Shown: positions 8,096 through 16,987, numbered from the stretch's first letter. The stretch is 64,000 nt of DNA from Rossellomorea aquimaris (GCF_020171925.1 NZ_JAIVAR010000008.1:27055-91054); one strand, 5' to 3'. The notes: generated by a model not told the origin, from the sequence alone. Translations and numbers: made by a program.

Positions 8096-10221
8096 GATAT
8101 ACTTTTTTGAAGTTATTGGAAGAATACCGAATATGTGTCCCGATAATTCAGCGGGATTATGCTCAAGGAAGAAAAGATGAGAAAGCGAAAGATGTTCGCG
8201 ACAAACTTGTGCCTTCACTTAAAAAAGCACTTCAAGGTGAGCCGCTAGATTTTGATTTTATATATGGAACTATTAAGGAGAAAAATGATGAAATGGTCCT
8301 TTTTCCTTTAGATGGACAACAAAGACTGACAACTTTATTTTTATTGCATTGGTATTTAAATATAAAGGAGGATGGGAAGTTAGGGGGGCTTTTAAAACGT
8401 TTTTCGTATGAAACGCGACTTACAACAAAGGAGTTTATTGATCATTTAATTGAGAGTAGCATTACGAAAGAAGAATTTTCACAGGGTTTCTTATCTGCGG
8501 TAATTCGTAATGAAAAGTGGTTTCGTCACCAATGGAATTTTGATCCGAATATTAAAGGAATGCTAGAGATGCTTGATAAGATTCATTTGGAGATGAAATT
8601 ATTCACCCCAAAAGCATTACCAGTTCTTTTAAGTGATGATTGTCCAATCACATTTGCATTTATGGACCTTGATGAATACCAATTAGATGAAGAATTATAT
8701 ATTAAGATGAATGCAAGAGGGAGAGCTTTAACCTCGTTTGAGAATTTTAAAGCACAATTTGAACAATTGCTTGAATCTCTTGGATATGACGAAGAGATAA
8801 GTGAGTTTTCATCTAAGCTTGATCAGGATTGGACCAATTTATTATGGTCACATTTAGGGCCGGAGAAAACAATAGATCGTCCATTTTTAAACATTTTTAC
8901 TTTTGTATCATCTGTTCTACAAATGAAGAAAGATATCCCTTCGGATATATTTCAAAATAAGCGATATATTGATATGGATGTGCTCAGCGGAATATATAAT
9001 GAAGAAATCGCAGTGAAGTATCTTTTTGATGTATTAGAAATCTGGTGTCAAGTTACTGACATAAATGAGTTATTTCTAAATATTGAAAAGGAGACGCCAT
9101 TATTTATTACAGAACCCAATATCTTCAAAAAGCTGGTCGAAAGCGGAAATGTTACCCTTCCAGAGCGAATTTATTTTTATACCGTTACACAAGCTCTGCT
9201 TCATGGGAAAAAAGAGGAACTACCAGATATCTTACGTATAATTCGAAATCTCGTTCAACGTGTTCGACAAGAAAGACAAGGCGAATATATCTCTAACTTA
9301 CGTTATGATGATATTGGAGAAATTTTTAAGGCAGTTGATGTATTGATTGAAAGTCATAACAATCCATATACCACATTGCAAGCAAATAAAAAGTTACCTG
9401 GTTATACCCGAGACAGTTTTGAGCAGGAACGCTTTAAAGCTCAGTTAATTAATGAAAAACCAAGTTTAAGGGAAGTCTTATTTAAGCTAGAAGATTTACG
9501 GGAGATTTCAGGAAATCTCACCGTTCTACGCGAGCCGTTAAAAAAATATGGTGATGACTTATACCCTCTTGTAAAAGAAATGTTAGGGGTAGATCAAGGG
9601 CTAATTGCAAGAGCATTGCTAACTTTTGAGGACTATAAGCATCATCTTGGGTACTCATCGCTTGGGGATTTCTTTAATTGCGAAAGATATTTATATGGTG
9701 GGAATTTTCGAAAGTCATTCATATGGACATCCCCCAAACTTCAAAAAGTTTGGAATGAATTATTGGAACACTATTTTTCAACAAAAAAACAATCAGTACA
9801 AGAAACTCTTCAGAAGATAATTGAGACAAATAATACATGGGAAAAAACTCATTACGCATACTATTTTGTAAAATATCCCGTTATATTCAATGCCTCACAC
9901 CTAACTTTTGTTTTTGAACATGAGGATGAGTTTCTGATTGAGAAGCTGAGCGGTAAAACTGTTCAAGCTATGCATATCAATCCTATTTATGAAGCGGTCA
10001 TTAATGAAAAGCCACATCTTTGCAATAAAGACAGCAGCCTTGCAAAATCAACTGATCGTAGTAAGCTTGTCACTACCTCTGGAAAAATACTGTGGCTTGA
10101 AAAAGGTAAGTGGACGACAATTAGTGAACATAAATCTCTACTAGACGATACTCTAACCCAACTTCCATTTAATTTAGATCTAGTCGAACAAGGAGTGCGA
10201 CTTGTAGAGATTCTAAAATAA
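8092..10221 (+). CDS. Second DUF262 protein of a two-gene operon
   Basis: A 709-residue partner of the preceding gene. Its DUF262 core has VPIIQRDYAQGR at residues 16-27, the DGQQRLTT motif at 74-81, and YIKMNARGRALTSFENFKAQ further on. Unlike its neighbour, I see no EHI/H-plus-NLxLL HNH signature. The remaining ~450 residues are helical and then end in a small, possibly beta-rich tail. The two proteins therefore look like paralogous NTPase-like modules of which only the first carries the nuclease. A complex of the two, or a sensor/effector split, is plausible but not shown by sequence. It is the last gene before the island end. Confidence 0.7.
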   Translation: MRYTFLKLLEEYRICVPIIQRDYAQGRKDEKAKDVRDKLVPSLKKALQGEPLDFDFIYGTIKEKNDEMVLFPLDGQQRLTTLFLLHWYLNIKEDGKLGGLLKRFSYETRLTTKEFIDHLIESSITKEEFSQGFLSAVIRNEKWFRHQWNFDPNIKGMLEMLDKIHLEMKLFTPKALPVLLSDDCPITFAFMDLDEYQLDEELYIKMNARGRALTSFENFKAQFEQLLESLGYDEEISEFSSKLDQDWTNLLWSHLGPEKTIDRPFLNIFTFVSSVLQMKKDIPSDIFQNKRYIDMDVLSGIYNEEIAVKYLFDVLEIWCQVTDINELFLNIEKETPLFITEPNIFKKLVESGNVTLPERIYFYTVTQALLHGKKEELPDILRIIRNLVQRVRQERQGEYISNLRYDDIGEIFKAVDVLIESHNNPYTTLQANKKLPGYTRDSFEQERFKAQLINEKPSLREVLFKLEDLREISGNLTVLREPLKKYGDDLYPLVKEMLGVDQGLIARALLTFEDYKHHLGYSSLGDFFNCERYLYGGNFRKSFIWTSPKLQKVWNELLEHYFSTKKQSVQETLQKIIETNNTWEKTHYAYYFVKYPVIFNASHLTFVFEHEDEFLIEKLSGKTVQAMHINPIYEAVINEKPHLCNKDSSLAKSTDRSKLVTTSGKILWLEKGKWTTISEHKSLLDDTLTQLPFNLDLVEQGVRLVEILK

Positions 10222-10434
10222 CTGGAATTTAAGAATAGAAACTAACGCAGAGTTAATGTTATTATTATCGAGTTCTTTCTTTAACTACTTCAGTGATTAA
10301 TGGTTGACCACAAGGTGACCACGAACTTATTTGAGTGATAGAACTGAACTGGATTTATCGAACTGTATTTAATTGAAATATGGACATATGCTACAGAAAA
10401 AAATAATAAATACTTATAAAAACTGGATTGTATC

Positions 10435-10452
10435 ATGGGCGGCATGATGTAA
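10435..10452 (+). other. groL 3'-end remnant, putative attachment site
   Basis: The bases ATGGGCGGCATGATGTAA translate as Met-Gly-Gly-Met-Met-stop, the typical Gly/Met-rich end of bacterial GroEL. The sequence just upstream is AT-rich and does not encode GroEL. The groL 3' end is a known integration target for elements in Bacillaceae, and in B. cereus-group genomes groL lies close upstream of guaA, which is also downstream here. I read this as the distal att copy left by an element that occupies 1-10434. Intact groL would be left of the window. Confidence 0.65.
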
Positions 10453-10459
10453 TAACGCC

Positions 10460-10490
10460 CTCAAACCCTTGATGTGAATGGGTTTTTGAG
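10460..10490 (+). terminator. Hairpin behind groL remnant
   Basis: CTCAAACCC at 10460-10468 pairs with GGGTTTTTGAG at 10480-10490 with a two-base bulge. Its position right after the groL-like stop suggests the original groL terminator. Confidence 0.4.
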
Positions 10491-10939
10491 TAAGGTGAGA
10501 GTGAAATGCAACCATCTTACTACTAATGAGGTGAAAAAGGAGTTTCTCATGAGTTGACACTTGTGGGAAGCTTCTTTTTTTATATCTGATATCATAAAAC
10601 GCACCTCTTTTATTAGGATAGGATTGATCTATACCTATTCTTTGTAACCTAGAGACTTGTGCCATCTAGACTTTTCAAGGTCCTTAAGTTAATTATTTCT
10701 CCCTGCTAGCTCTACTAGCGTTATTTGTTTTCTGTATTTATGTCTATTTTCTATTCAATCCCCTTCTTATTACACCCACTATTTTCTTTTCAAGTCATTT
10801 CTTTTATAAAGAGACAAATAAATCCGTATTTATTTCTATCCTTTAACTTTTCTCTAATTACTTTGTAATAACTCCTTATCATTGACTTGAAATTCTGATA
10901 GTAAGATAAATGGTGAATTCACTTAAAGGAGGAATCACC

Positions 10940-12826
10940 TTGGATAAGAAAAAGGAGCTTCATCAAACAAGCAACAACTATGATCAATCACGCAGAACGT
11001 TTTTGAAGTACTTCTTAGCAGGATCTGCGGTAATGGCATTAGAGACATCCGGAATCTCTCGATTGACGTCAATGGTCTCCACGGCAGAAGCAGCAACAAC
11101 GGTTGAGCCATATGCTGCAACACAAGGTGCTGGAAAAGGATTCCCGCAGTCGATTGCTTCAGGAGATCCTACGCCAACTGGTGCTATGCTTTGGACAAGG
11201 GTGGATCCTTCTATGGAAACTGGATTAACGGATAAAGAATTCTCTAGCGAAGTCATTTATTGGCTTGAAAATAAAGCAACTAATGATACATCTTTAGAAG
11301 AAGGAATTAATCAGGGTAAATTCATTATGTTTGAGATAAGTAAAAAAGCGGATTTTTCTGAAGTGGAGATGAGAGGCTTCTCGCCAATCTGGAAGGACCA
11401 TGACCACGTAGTACGTGTCGATTTAGATGGTGTACTTGCTTCCCAACAGACATACTACTACCGCTTCATTACAAAAAGTGGGCTTGTAAGTAGGACAGGC
11501 CGATTTAAGACATTGCCAACAGAAGGAGCAGATGTTCAGTCTGCAACCATCGGGTATGTTTCCTGTCAGGATTATACCAATGGTTTTTTTAACGCTCTTG
11601 GTTATATGGCAGATGAGGAAATGGACTTCTTCCTGCATCTTGGAGACTACATTTATGAATCCGTAGGAGACGCTGCCTACCAAGGGAACCTGGAAGAACG
11701 TCAAATTACACTCCCGAGTGGACAAGGAAAGGCATTTACCATTCAGGACTATCGTAAGCTATACCAGACGTATCGTTCGGACAAAGACCTACAAAAGCTT
11801 CATGAAAACCATGCGATGATCGGAATTTGGGATGATCATGAGTTTGCAAACGACACGTATTATCCTGCGGTCGCACCTGATGATAATCCTGAGTCGGATC
11901 CTGCTCGACGCCTCATTGCTAATCAAGTCTGGTTTGAGTATATTCCGGCTCGTGTCCCATACAATCCAAATGGAACGTTTGAGGATTCCGTTAAAATTTA
12001 TCGTTCGATAGTGTTAGGAAATCTTGCATCCATCATCATGACGGATGAAAGACTTTACAGAAGTGCGCACCCTTGCGGAGAAGAAACGCTAGACCGTTAT
12101 CTGGCGCAGGGCTGTGAGGATATTAACCTTTCTAGTCGAACAATGCTTGGGAAAACGCAAAAGGAATGGTTTTTAAATGAGTTAAAAAATGCCAAGGGAA
12201 CCTGGAAGATTTGGGGGAATGAAGTACAGGTAACACAATTGAAAGCACTAGGAAAATATTTAAACCTTGATGCATGGGATGGCTACGCATATGAAAGAAG
12301 TGAGATTGCCCAAACGGTGTTAAACAATGGGATAAAAAACTTTCTTGCGTTAACTGGCGATTTCCACACATTTGAAGCGTCTTATATGCAAAACGACTAT
12401 GTGCCTAACGGTGAAAAATTCGGGGTGGAGTTAATGGTTGGCTCCATCACGTCAAGTAACTTACGAGAAACCCTTCGCAACTCCCTAAATTCAGCACCTG
12501 ATGTTTCTAGTCCAATACCATTGGACGCCGCTGATGAACTGGTCAAGGCTTTGAAGGGGAAATTTAGTGAAGGAACAACAATTACGGCAGAGTTGCTGTT
12601 TAAAGAGCTTCAAAATATCATCAAAATCGAGAATCCTTGGATTGACTTATTTGACAGTACGACGCACGGATATGCAATGTTGCAGCTTACCAAGGCAAAA
12701 GCAAAATGGACAGCATATTCGGTAGATAATATTGAAAAACCGCAAGCGACCAGAAAGCTTTTATGGCAATGTGAAGTGCCAAATGGTGAAGTGAAAATTA
12801 ATGTTTTAAAAGGGAGCTTACTATAA
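10940..12826 (+). CDS. phoD: Tat-exported alkaline phosphatase/phosphodiesterase PhoD
   Basis: A 628-residue metal-dependent phosphatase that releases phosphate from organic esters and teichoic acid outside the cell. A twin-arginine signal (SRRTFLKYFLAG) is followed by a hydrophobic stretch ending at AEA. PhoD motifs include GYVSCQDYTNGF, HLGDYIYE, GIWDDHEFANDTYY and LTGDFHTFEA, which carry the metal ligands. The start is the TTG at 10940, because AAAGGAGG lies at the right distance; the in-frame ATG at 10910 is upstream of that site. tatA and tatC follow immediately, the same arrangement as B. subtilis phoD-tatAd-tatCd, whose Tat pair is dedicated to PhoD. Regulation by PhoPR is expected. 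Confidence 0.93.
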   Translation: MDKKKELHQTSNNYDQSRRTFLKYFLAGSAVMALETSGISRLTSMVSTAEAATTVEPYAATQGAGKGFPQSIASGDPTPTGAMLWTRVDPSMETGLTDKEFSSEVIYWLENKATNDTSLEEGINQGKFIMFEISKKADFSEVEMRGFSPIWKDHDHVVRVDLDGVLASQQTYYYRFITKSGLVSRTGRFKTLPTEGADVQSATIGYVSCQDYTNGFFNALGYMADEEMDFFLHLGDYIYESVGDAAYQGNLEERQITLPSGQGKAFTIQDYRKLYQTYRSDKDLQKLHENHAMIGIWDDHEFANDTYYPAVAPDDNPESDPARRLIANQVWFEYIPARVPYNPNGTFEDSVKIYRSIVLGNLASIIMTDERLYRSAHPCGEETLDRYLAQGCEDINLSSRTMLGKTQKEWFLNELKNAKGTWKIWGNEVQVTQLKALGKYLNLDAWDGYAYERSEIAQTVLNNGIKNFLALTGDFHTFEASYMQNDYVPNGEKFGVELMVGSITSSNLRETLRNSLNSAPDVSSPIPLDAADELVKALKGKFSEGTTITAELLFKELQNIIKIENPWIDLFDSTTHGYAMLQLTKAKAKWTAYSVDNIEKPQATRKLLWQCEVPNGEVKINVLKGSLL

Positions 12827-12847
12827 AAAAAGGAGGAGAGGGTATTT

Positions 12848-13054
12848 ATGTTGCAAAGTATTGGCATTCCAGGATTAATTTTAATTTTGATCATTGCATT
12901 AATTGTATTCGGGCCATCAAAACTTCCGGAAATAGGGCGATCTTTCGGGGTGACCCTGAGTGAATTCAAGAAGGGTACCAAAGAAATAATGTCAGATGAG
13001 GAACCAAAAAAAGCCAAGACAGAGGACTCAGCTCCTATACAAAAGGAATCCTAA
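12848..13054 (+). CDS. tatA: Twin-arginine translocase subunit TatA
   Basis: A 68-residue protein with the TatA layout: a short N-terminal membrane helix ([27 protein letters not shown] contains the conserved [11 protein letters not shown] hinge), an amphipathic helix and a charged tail. It starts 21 bases after phoD behind an AAAGGAGGAGAG-like site. With TatC it would form the minimal TatAC translocase typical of Bacillus, here most likely the TatAd type that exports PhoD. A terminator separates it from tatC, which may make TatA more abundant than TatC. Confidence 0.93.
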   Translation: MLQSIGIPGLILILIIALIVFGPSKLPEIGRSFGVTLSEFKKGTKEIMSDEEPKKAKTEDSAPIQKES

Positions 13055-13066
13055 GAGTAGAAATAG

Positions 13067-13106
13067 GAGGAACTTGGCTGGTTGAGCAGCCGGTTCCTCT
13101 TTTTTC
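13067..13106 (+). terminator. Terminator/attenuator between tatA and tatC
   Basis: GAGGAAC and TGGCTG pair with CAGCCG and GTTCCTC, followed by a run of T. It lies inside the operon, so it probably reduces rather than abolishes tatC transcription. Confidence 0.75.
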
Positions 13107-13124
13107 TAAGAGGGAGGAGTAGAT

Positions 13125-13883
13125 ATGAATAAGCAGGAGTTCATCCAGATTCATTTGAAAGAATTGAGACAACGGATTATAACAGTGGCTGTGGCTTATG
13201 CTGTTCTATTGATTGCTGGCTTCTTAAGTGTAAAGCATATCTATCGATGGATCTTGAATGATGCAGGGCTTGAGCTTACGGTGCTGGGACCTTCTGATAT
13301 CCTATGGGTATATTTCACGATTTCCAGTATTTGTGCGTTCACTCTATTGATCCCTTTGTTAACCTATCAGGTATGGGCTTTTGTAAAGCCTGCATTGAAA
13401 CCAGAAGAACGTAGGGCAACCTTGTTTTTTATTCCATTGTTATTCTTATTATTTTTGAGTGGTCTTGCATTTGGTTACTTTATCGTATTCCCGATGGTAT
13501 TTGATTTTATCGTTTCGCTGTCCGAAGAGATGTTTGAAACGATGTTCACAGCGGAAAAATATTTCAAGTTTTTATTTCAGATCGTCTTTCCTTTAGGGTT
13601 ACTCTTTGAATTGCCAGCGATCGTATTATTTTTAACCGAAATAGGAATATTGACTCCCGGTTTTATGAAAAAATATAGGAAATATGTTTATTTAGGACTC
13701 GTAGTGTTATCGGCCGTCATCACGCCGCCAGACTTCGTATCCCAACTATTTGTACTCATCCCCATGTTTTTGCTCTACGAAATCAGTATCTGGCTTTGTA
13801 CATGGCGCTCACGGAAGAAAGCCGCAAATTCTGTATATCATTCTAAAGGCAATGCAAATGAAAAAAGCTTCTCAAACTTATGA
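13125..13883 (+). CDS. tatC: Twin-arginine translocase subunit TatC
   Basis: A 252-residue polytopic membrane protein. It has the TatC signature HLKELRQRIITV near the N-terminus, LTYQVWAFVKPALKPEERR in the first cytoplasmic loop, and six predicted helices, with ITPPDFVSQLFVLIPMFLLYE at the last periplasm-side loop and helix. TatC recognises the RR signal and recruits TatA. An AAGAGGGAGGAG site precedes the ATG. The last codons overlap a terminator hairpin. Location after phoD and tatA supports the TatCd subtype. Confidence 0.93.
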   Translation: MNKQEFIQIHLKELRQRIITVAVAYAVLLIAGFLSVKHIYRWILNDAGLELTVLGPSDILWVYFTISSICAFTLLIPLLTYQVWAFVKPALKPEERRATLFFIPLLFLLFLSGLAFGYFIVFPMVFDFIVSLSEEMFETMFTAEKYFKFLFQIVFPLGLLFELPAIVLFLTEIGILTPGFMKKYRKYVYLGLVVLSAVITPPDFVSQLFVLIPMFLLYEISIWLCTWRSRKKAANSVYHSKGNANEKSFSNL

Positions 13884-13894
13884 GAAGCTTTTTT
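13861..13894 (+). terminator. Terminator overlapping the tatC end
   Basis: A perfect stem AAAAAAGCTTCTCA / TGAGAAGCTTTTTT with a six-base loop. It is A-rich on the left and T-rich on the right, so it could also serve convergent transcription from the nucleotidase gene. Confidence 0.85.
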
Positions 13895-14044
13895 CATTTC
13901 CTGAATCACTTGTAGATACACATAATATGAAACTTGTTTTTGTCGCTGTGACGAGTCATGTTCATGAATGGATAAGACAGATTCAGATAGGAAAATAACA
14001 TCAAATAGATATGCCGTAGTGAATGGGTATCAGATAGCCTCCGC

Positions 14045-15637
14045 CTAATTTTCACGCGTCACTTTCCAATTATGGTTACAGGTTGCTTCTACGGTTTTTC
14101 TTTTTAGAAAATAATCAGCGAGTAGTTCTGTCATATCTGTCTGAATTTCTTTTATCACCGGTTTATCTTTAAACATTTCGTAATCACCACCGCCACCGGC
14201 CCTGTAATTATTCATTACTACATCATAATGTTCAGTAAGATCGAGTGGCTTTCCGTTTCGCGTAAGTCTTTCCACCCGTGAACCGACCTCTTTCGAAATA
14301 TTTAGGACGTATTCAAGTCCTTCCCACATATCATAGTTATAATGCTGGGGCTTTGGTTCAACGAATTCGGGATTGACTGTAATTTCATTTTTCTCATTCA
14401 AGGTGAAATATGTTGCGCATTTCTCCAAGGCATCTTTAATGTCCTGTCCTGAGATTCTGATGACTTTTAAGGTATTTGGATATATATAGTTGGAAACAAT
14501 TTCACGCATTGTCACACGTTCTGAAAAACCAGGAGATTCATTATTAAAAAGTGCGGTATTGGATATGTCTACGCCTGCTGCATCCATTTGCACCTTATTG
14601 ATGAATTCAATCATTGGATGATCTCCTAGTCTAGCGTCGAAGGAATTTACAATAGACATGTCTCCGATAATCGTACCGATTGGTTGATCCAGCCAATCTT
14701 GCGTTTGTTTCTCTAAGTCTTTTGCTAATGCTAGAACCTCTTCATCCGCTTCAATTGTATGATCTACCTCTATTAATTCGGAAGAACGGCTTACAACTTG
14801 CCACCTTCCATTTTGATGCTCTAGTTTAAGCGTTACCTTTCCTAAAGCCTGGCCATTGAACCCTGGTTGCACAATCGTTACCCCATTAAGAGTCGTGGAG
14901 ACCATTCGGTGTTGATGACCAGTCAGTAGCACATCAATTCCTTCTATTTCATGACAGATGCGGAAACCTTGGTTCTCACCTGTTAATGATTCAGTAGGCT
15001 TCCCGGAAGTCAAATCTCTTTCAAACCCTCCATGGTAGGAAACGATTAGTACATCATATTGTTCGTTTTCTTGTATGTATTTCACCCATCTTTTGGCTGT
15101 TTCAAAGGCATCATTAAACGTTAATCCTTCTATATGACTGGGGTTTTCCCAGTTTGGGATATAATGGGTCGTGATTCCAAGGGTCGCTATTCGTAAACCG
15201 TTCGGAAACTCTTTAATGAAATATGGAGGACCAACCGCTGGTTGATTGTTATCTTCATTGAGAATGTTTGCAGAAATCCAAGGGAAATTAGATTCGTCCA
15301 CTGATTTTTTTAGCAGTTCCATTCCATAATTAAATTCATGATTCCCAAGGACAGCAGAATCATATTGTAAATGATTTAAAATGCTGATCATCGGATTTTG
15401 TTTATCAGAAAGGAATTTGGCATAGAAATAGGTTAGTGGTGTTCCCTGAATGACATCCCCATTATCAATAAGGATTGTATAATCAGATTTCTTTTTCTCT
15501 TTGTGAATAAGACTTGAAATCTTTGCAATTCCTGAGTTTGATTGTTGATTATTCCCGTAATTTATTGGGAAAACATTTCCGTGAATATCACTGGTTTCGA
15601 GAATGACCAACTCACATGTATCTGTTATGTCTTTCAT
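14045..15637 (-). CDS. 5'-nucleotidase / 2',3'-cyclic phosphodiesterase family enzyme, cytosolic
   Basis: A 530-residue two-domain enzyme of the UshA/CpdB family. The N-terminal calcineurin-like domain shows ETSDIHGN, LIDNGDVIQGTP, LGNHEFNYG, VSYHGGFE and LTGHQHRM, which together make the di-metal centre. The C-terminal 5'-nucleotidase domain follows from about residue 330 and includes NNYRAGGGGDYEMF near the substrate-binding end. There is no signal peptide, so unlike most CpdB/YfkN relatives it should act in the cytoplasm. It is divergent from phnD across a 173-base gap. The likely role is release of phosphate from nucleotides or related organophosphates brought in by the neighbouring transporter; the exact substrate is not decidable. 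Confidence 0.82.
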   Translation of the reverse strand: MKDITDTCELVILETSDIHGNVFPINYGNNQQSNSGIAKISSLIHKEKKKSDYTILIDNGDVIQGTPLTYFYAKFLSDKQNPMISILNHLQYDSAVLGNHEFNYGMELLKKSVDESNFPWISANILNEDNNQPAVGPPYFIKEFPNGLRIATLGITTHYIPNWENPSHIEGLTFNDAFETAKRWVKYIQENEQYDVLIVSYHGGFERDLTSGKPTESLTGENQGFRICHEIEGIDVLLTGHQHRMVSTTLNGVTIVQPGFNGQALGKVTLKLEHQNGRWQVVSRSSELIEVDHTIEADEEVLALAKDLEKQTQDWLDQPIGTIIGDMSIVNSFDARLGDHPMIEFINKVQMDAAGVDISNTALFNNESPGFSERVTMREIVSNYIYPNTLKVIRISGQDIKDALEKCATYFTLNEKNEITVNPEFVEPKPQHYNYDMWEGLEYVLNISKEVGSRVERLTRNGKPLDLTEHYDVVMNNYRAGGGGDYEMFKDKPVIKEIQTDMTELLADYFLKRKTVEATCNHNWKVTREN

Positions 15638-15699
15638 GGCTATAACCGTCCTCTACTTAATTTGGTTTCATTATATCGTTTAATCGATCAAATGTACTA

Positions 15700-15756
15700 T
15701 TAAATTTACAATTTACGAAATATTTACAATATAAACTAGGAATAATATGCTATACT
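15700..15756 (+). promoter_or_regulatory. Candidate PhoP-box promoter of the phn operon
   Basis: TTTACG (15712-15717) and TTTACA (15723-15728) are direct repeats 11 bp apart, with further similar hexamers at 15700-15710. This is the spacing of Bacillus PhoP boxes. An extended -10, TGCTATACT, lies at 15748-15756 with no -35 consensus, as expected of an activator-dependent promoter. phnD starts 54 bases further on. Confidence 0.6.
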
Positions 15757-15810
15757 TTATTCTGGAAATTCCATTTTAGAAATCAAATATTAAATACGGG
15801 GGAAAAAGTT

Positions 15811-16860
15811 GTGAAGAACAAATTTAATTTCATTATTGCACTTCTTTTCATTATTGGAATCATTTCAGGTTGCGGTACAGATGAAGCGAACAAAGAAACT
15901 AGTGAAAATGGAAATACAAAGATTGACACACTAAATGTCAGTTTCGTCCCATCACGTGATCCAGAAGAAATTGTAACAGCAACTGAGCCACTTAAAGGTC
16001 TTTTAAAAGACGAACTTGGCAATCTTGGATTTGATGTTGAAAATGTAGAAATCAATGTGGGTACTACATATGAAGCTGTAGGGGAAGCTCTTTCGGCTGG
16101 AACTGCAGATGTAGGATTAATTCCAGGTGGAACATATGTATTATATGAAGATGGTGCTGAAGTTATTTTAACTGCAACACGTGCAGCATTATCAAATGAC
16201 TCTGATAATCCTAAAGAATGGAATGACAATAAGCCAACAGAAGGATTGGAAGATAAGCAAGCTACTTACTACCGTGGATTATTCATCGCAGGCCCTTCAA
16301 AGAAAGGGAAAGAACTTGCTGACAAAATCAACAATGGTGAAGAGTTAACATGGGAAGACCTAAACAGTGCTAACTGGGCGGTCCAATCAACATCTTCTTC
16401 ATCAGGTTATATCTATCCGACACTATGGTTACAAGATAAATTCGGAAAGAGTATTACTGACCTAGACAACGTTGTACAAGCTAATGGATATGGTGATTCA
16501 TTTGCAAAACTAGCTGCCGAGCAAGTAGACATCATGGTTGCATATGCTGATGCACGTCGTGACAATGTGGATAAATGGACTGGTGATTTCAGCCGCACAG
16601 CATCTATTTGGGATGAAACAAATGTAATTGGTGTGACTCAGCCAATTTTTAACGATACAGTTTCTGTTAGTAAAAATTCAGAAAACATGTCTGATGACCT
16701 GAAAAAAGCACTTCAAGACGCATTCATTAATATTGCTCAAAAAGAAGAAGGTAAAGAAGTAATCAGTATCTATAGTCATGAAGGTTACCAAAAGGCAAAA
16801 GCTTCTGACTATGATGGTGAGAGAGATGCACAGGAATTCTTAAAAGGTCTTAAAAACTAA
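15811..16860 (+). CDS. phnD: Phosphonate/phosphite-type ABC transporter substrate-binding lipoprotein
   Basis: A 349-residue lipoprotein. The signal ends in a lipobox (GIISGC), so the mature protein is anchored on the outer face of the membrane. The body matches the PhnD family of solute-binding proteins: SFVPSRDPEEIV near the N-terminus, AGTADVGLIPGGTYVLY, then a second lobe with WAVQSTSSSSGYIYPTLWLQ, the serine-rich loop that contacts the phosphonate group. The start is a GTG 8-9 bases after GGGGG. It is first in a phnD-phnC-phnE-phnE operon. The ligand could be phosphonate, phosphite, hypophosphite or an organophosphate; the sequence does not decide. Phosphate-starvation control is likely. 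Confidence 0.88.
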   Translation: MKNKFNFIIALLFIIGIISGCGTDEANKETSENGNTKIDTLNVSFVPSRDPEEIVTATEPLKGLLKDELGNLGFDVENVEINVGTTYEAVGEALSAGTADVGLIPGGTYVLYEDGAEVILTATRAALSNDSDNPKEWNDNKPTEGLEDKQATYYRGLFIAGPSKKGKELADKINNGEELTWEDLNSANWAVQSTSSSSGYIYPTLWLQDKFGKSITDLDNVVQANGYGDSFAKLAAEQVDIMVAYADARRDNVDKWTGDFSRTASIWDETNVIGVTQPIFNDTVSVSKNSENMSDDLKKALQDAFINIAQKEEGKEVISIYSHEGYQKAKASDYDGERDAQEFLKGLKN

Positions 16861-16896
16861 CCAGGAACATTAGTTACATTTACAATTTATATAAAA

Positions 16897-16930
16897 GAGA
16901 GAACACCAAAATAAGGTGTTCTCCTTTTTT
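16897..16930 (+). terminator. Intra-operon attenuator between phnD and phnC
   Basis: AGAGAACACC pairs with GGTGTTCTC and a run of T follows. Located between the binding-protein gene and the ATPase gene, it would allow excess PhnD over the membrane complex, common in ABC operons. Confidence 0.75.
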
Positions 16931-16987
16931 CGCATTCATACTGAAAAGCATATTTTCATGAAACCTTAAAAGAATGGAGTAATACCC

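Larger units (their letters stand above)
10222..10939. other. Island boundary region, no gene
   Basis: About 700 bases without a convincing gene. It spans the end of the AT-rich island, a groL-3'-end-like segment (10435-10452), a hairpin just behind it, and then the phoD promoter area. A TTGACT at about 10889 with an AT-rich -10 region downstream, and hexamers resembling TTAAC/TAATTAC at about 10844-10870, could be PhoP-controlled promoter elements, but spacing is imperfect. Confidence 0.4.

Noticed and set aside
10414..10665. Minus-strand 83-codon reading frame
   Set aside because: It covers the groL-3'-end-like segment and its hairpin in antisense, has no ribosome binding site, and its composition is not protein-like.
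10910..10939. ATG start for phoD at 10910
   Set aside because: The only ribosome binding site, AAAGGAGG, lies after this ATG and fits the TTG at 10940.
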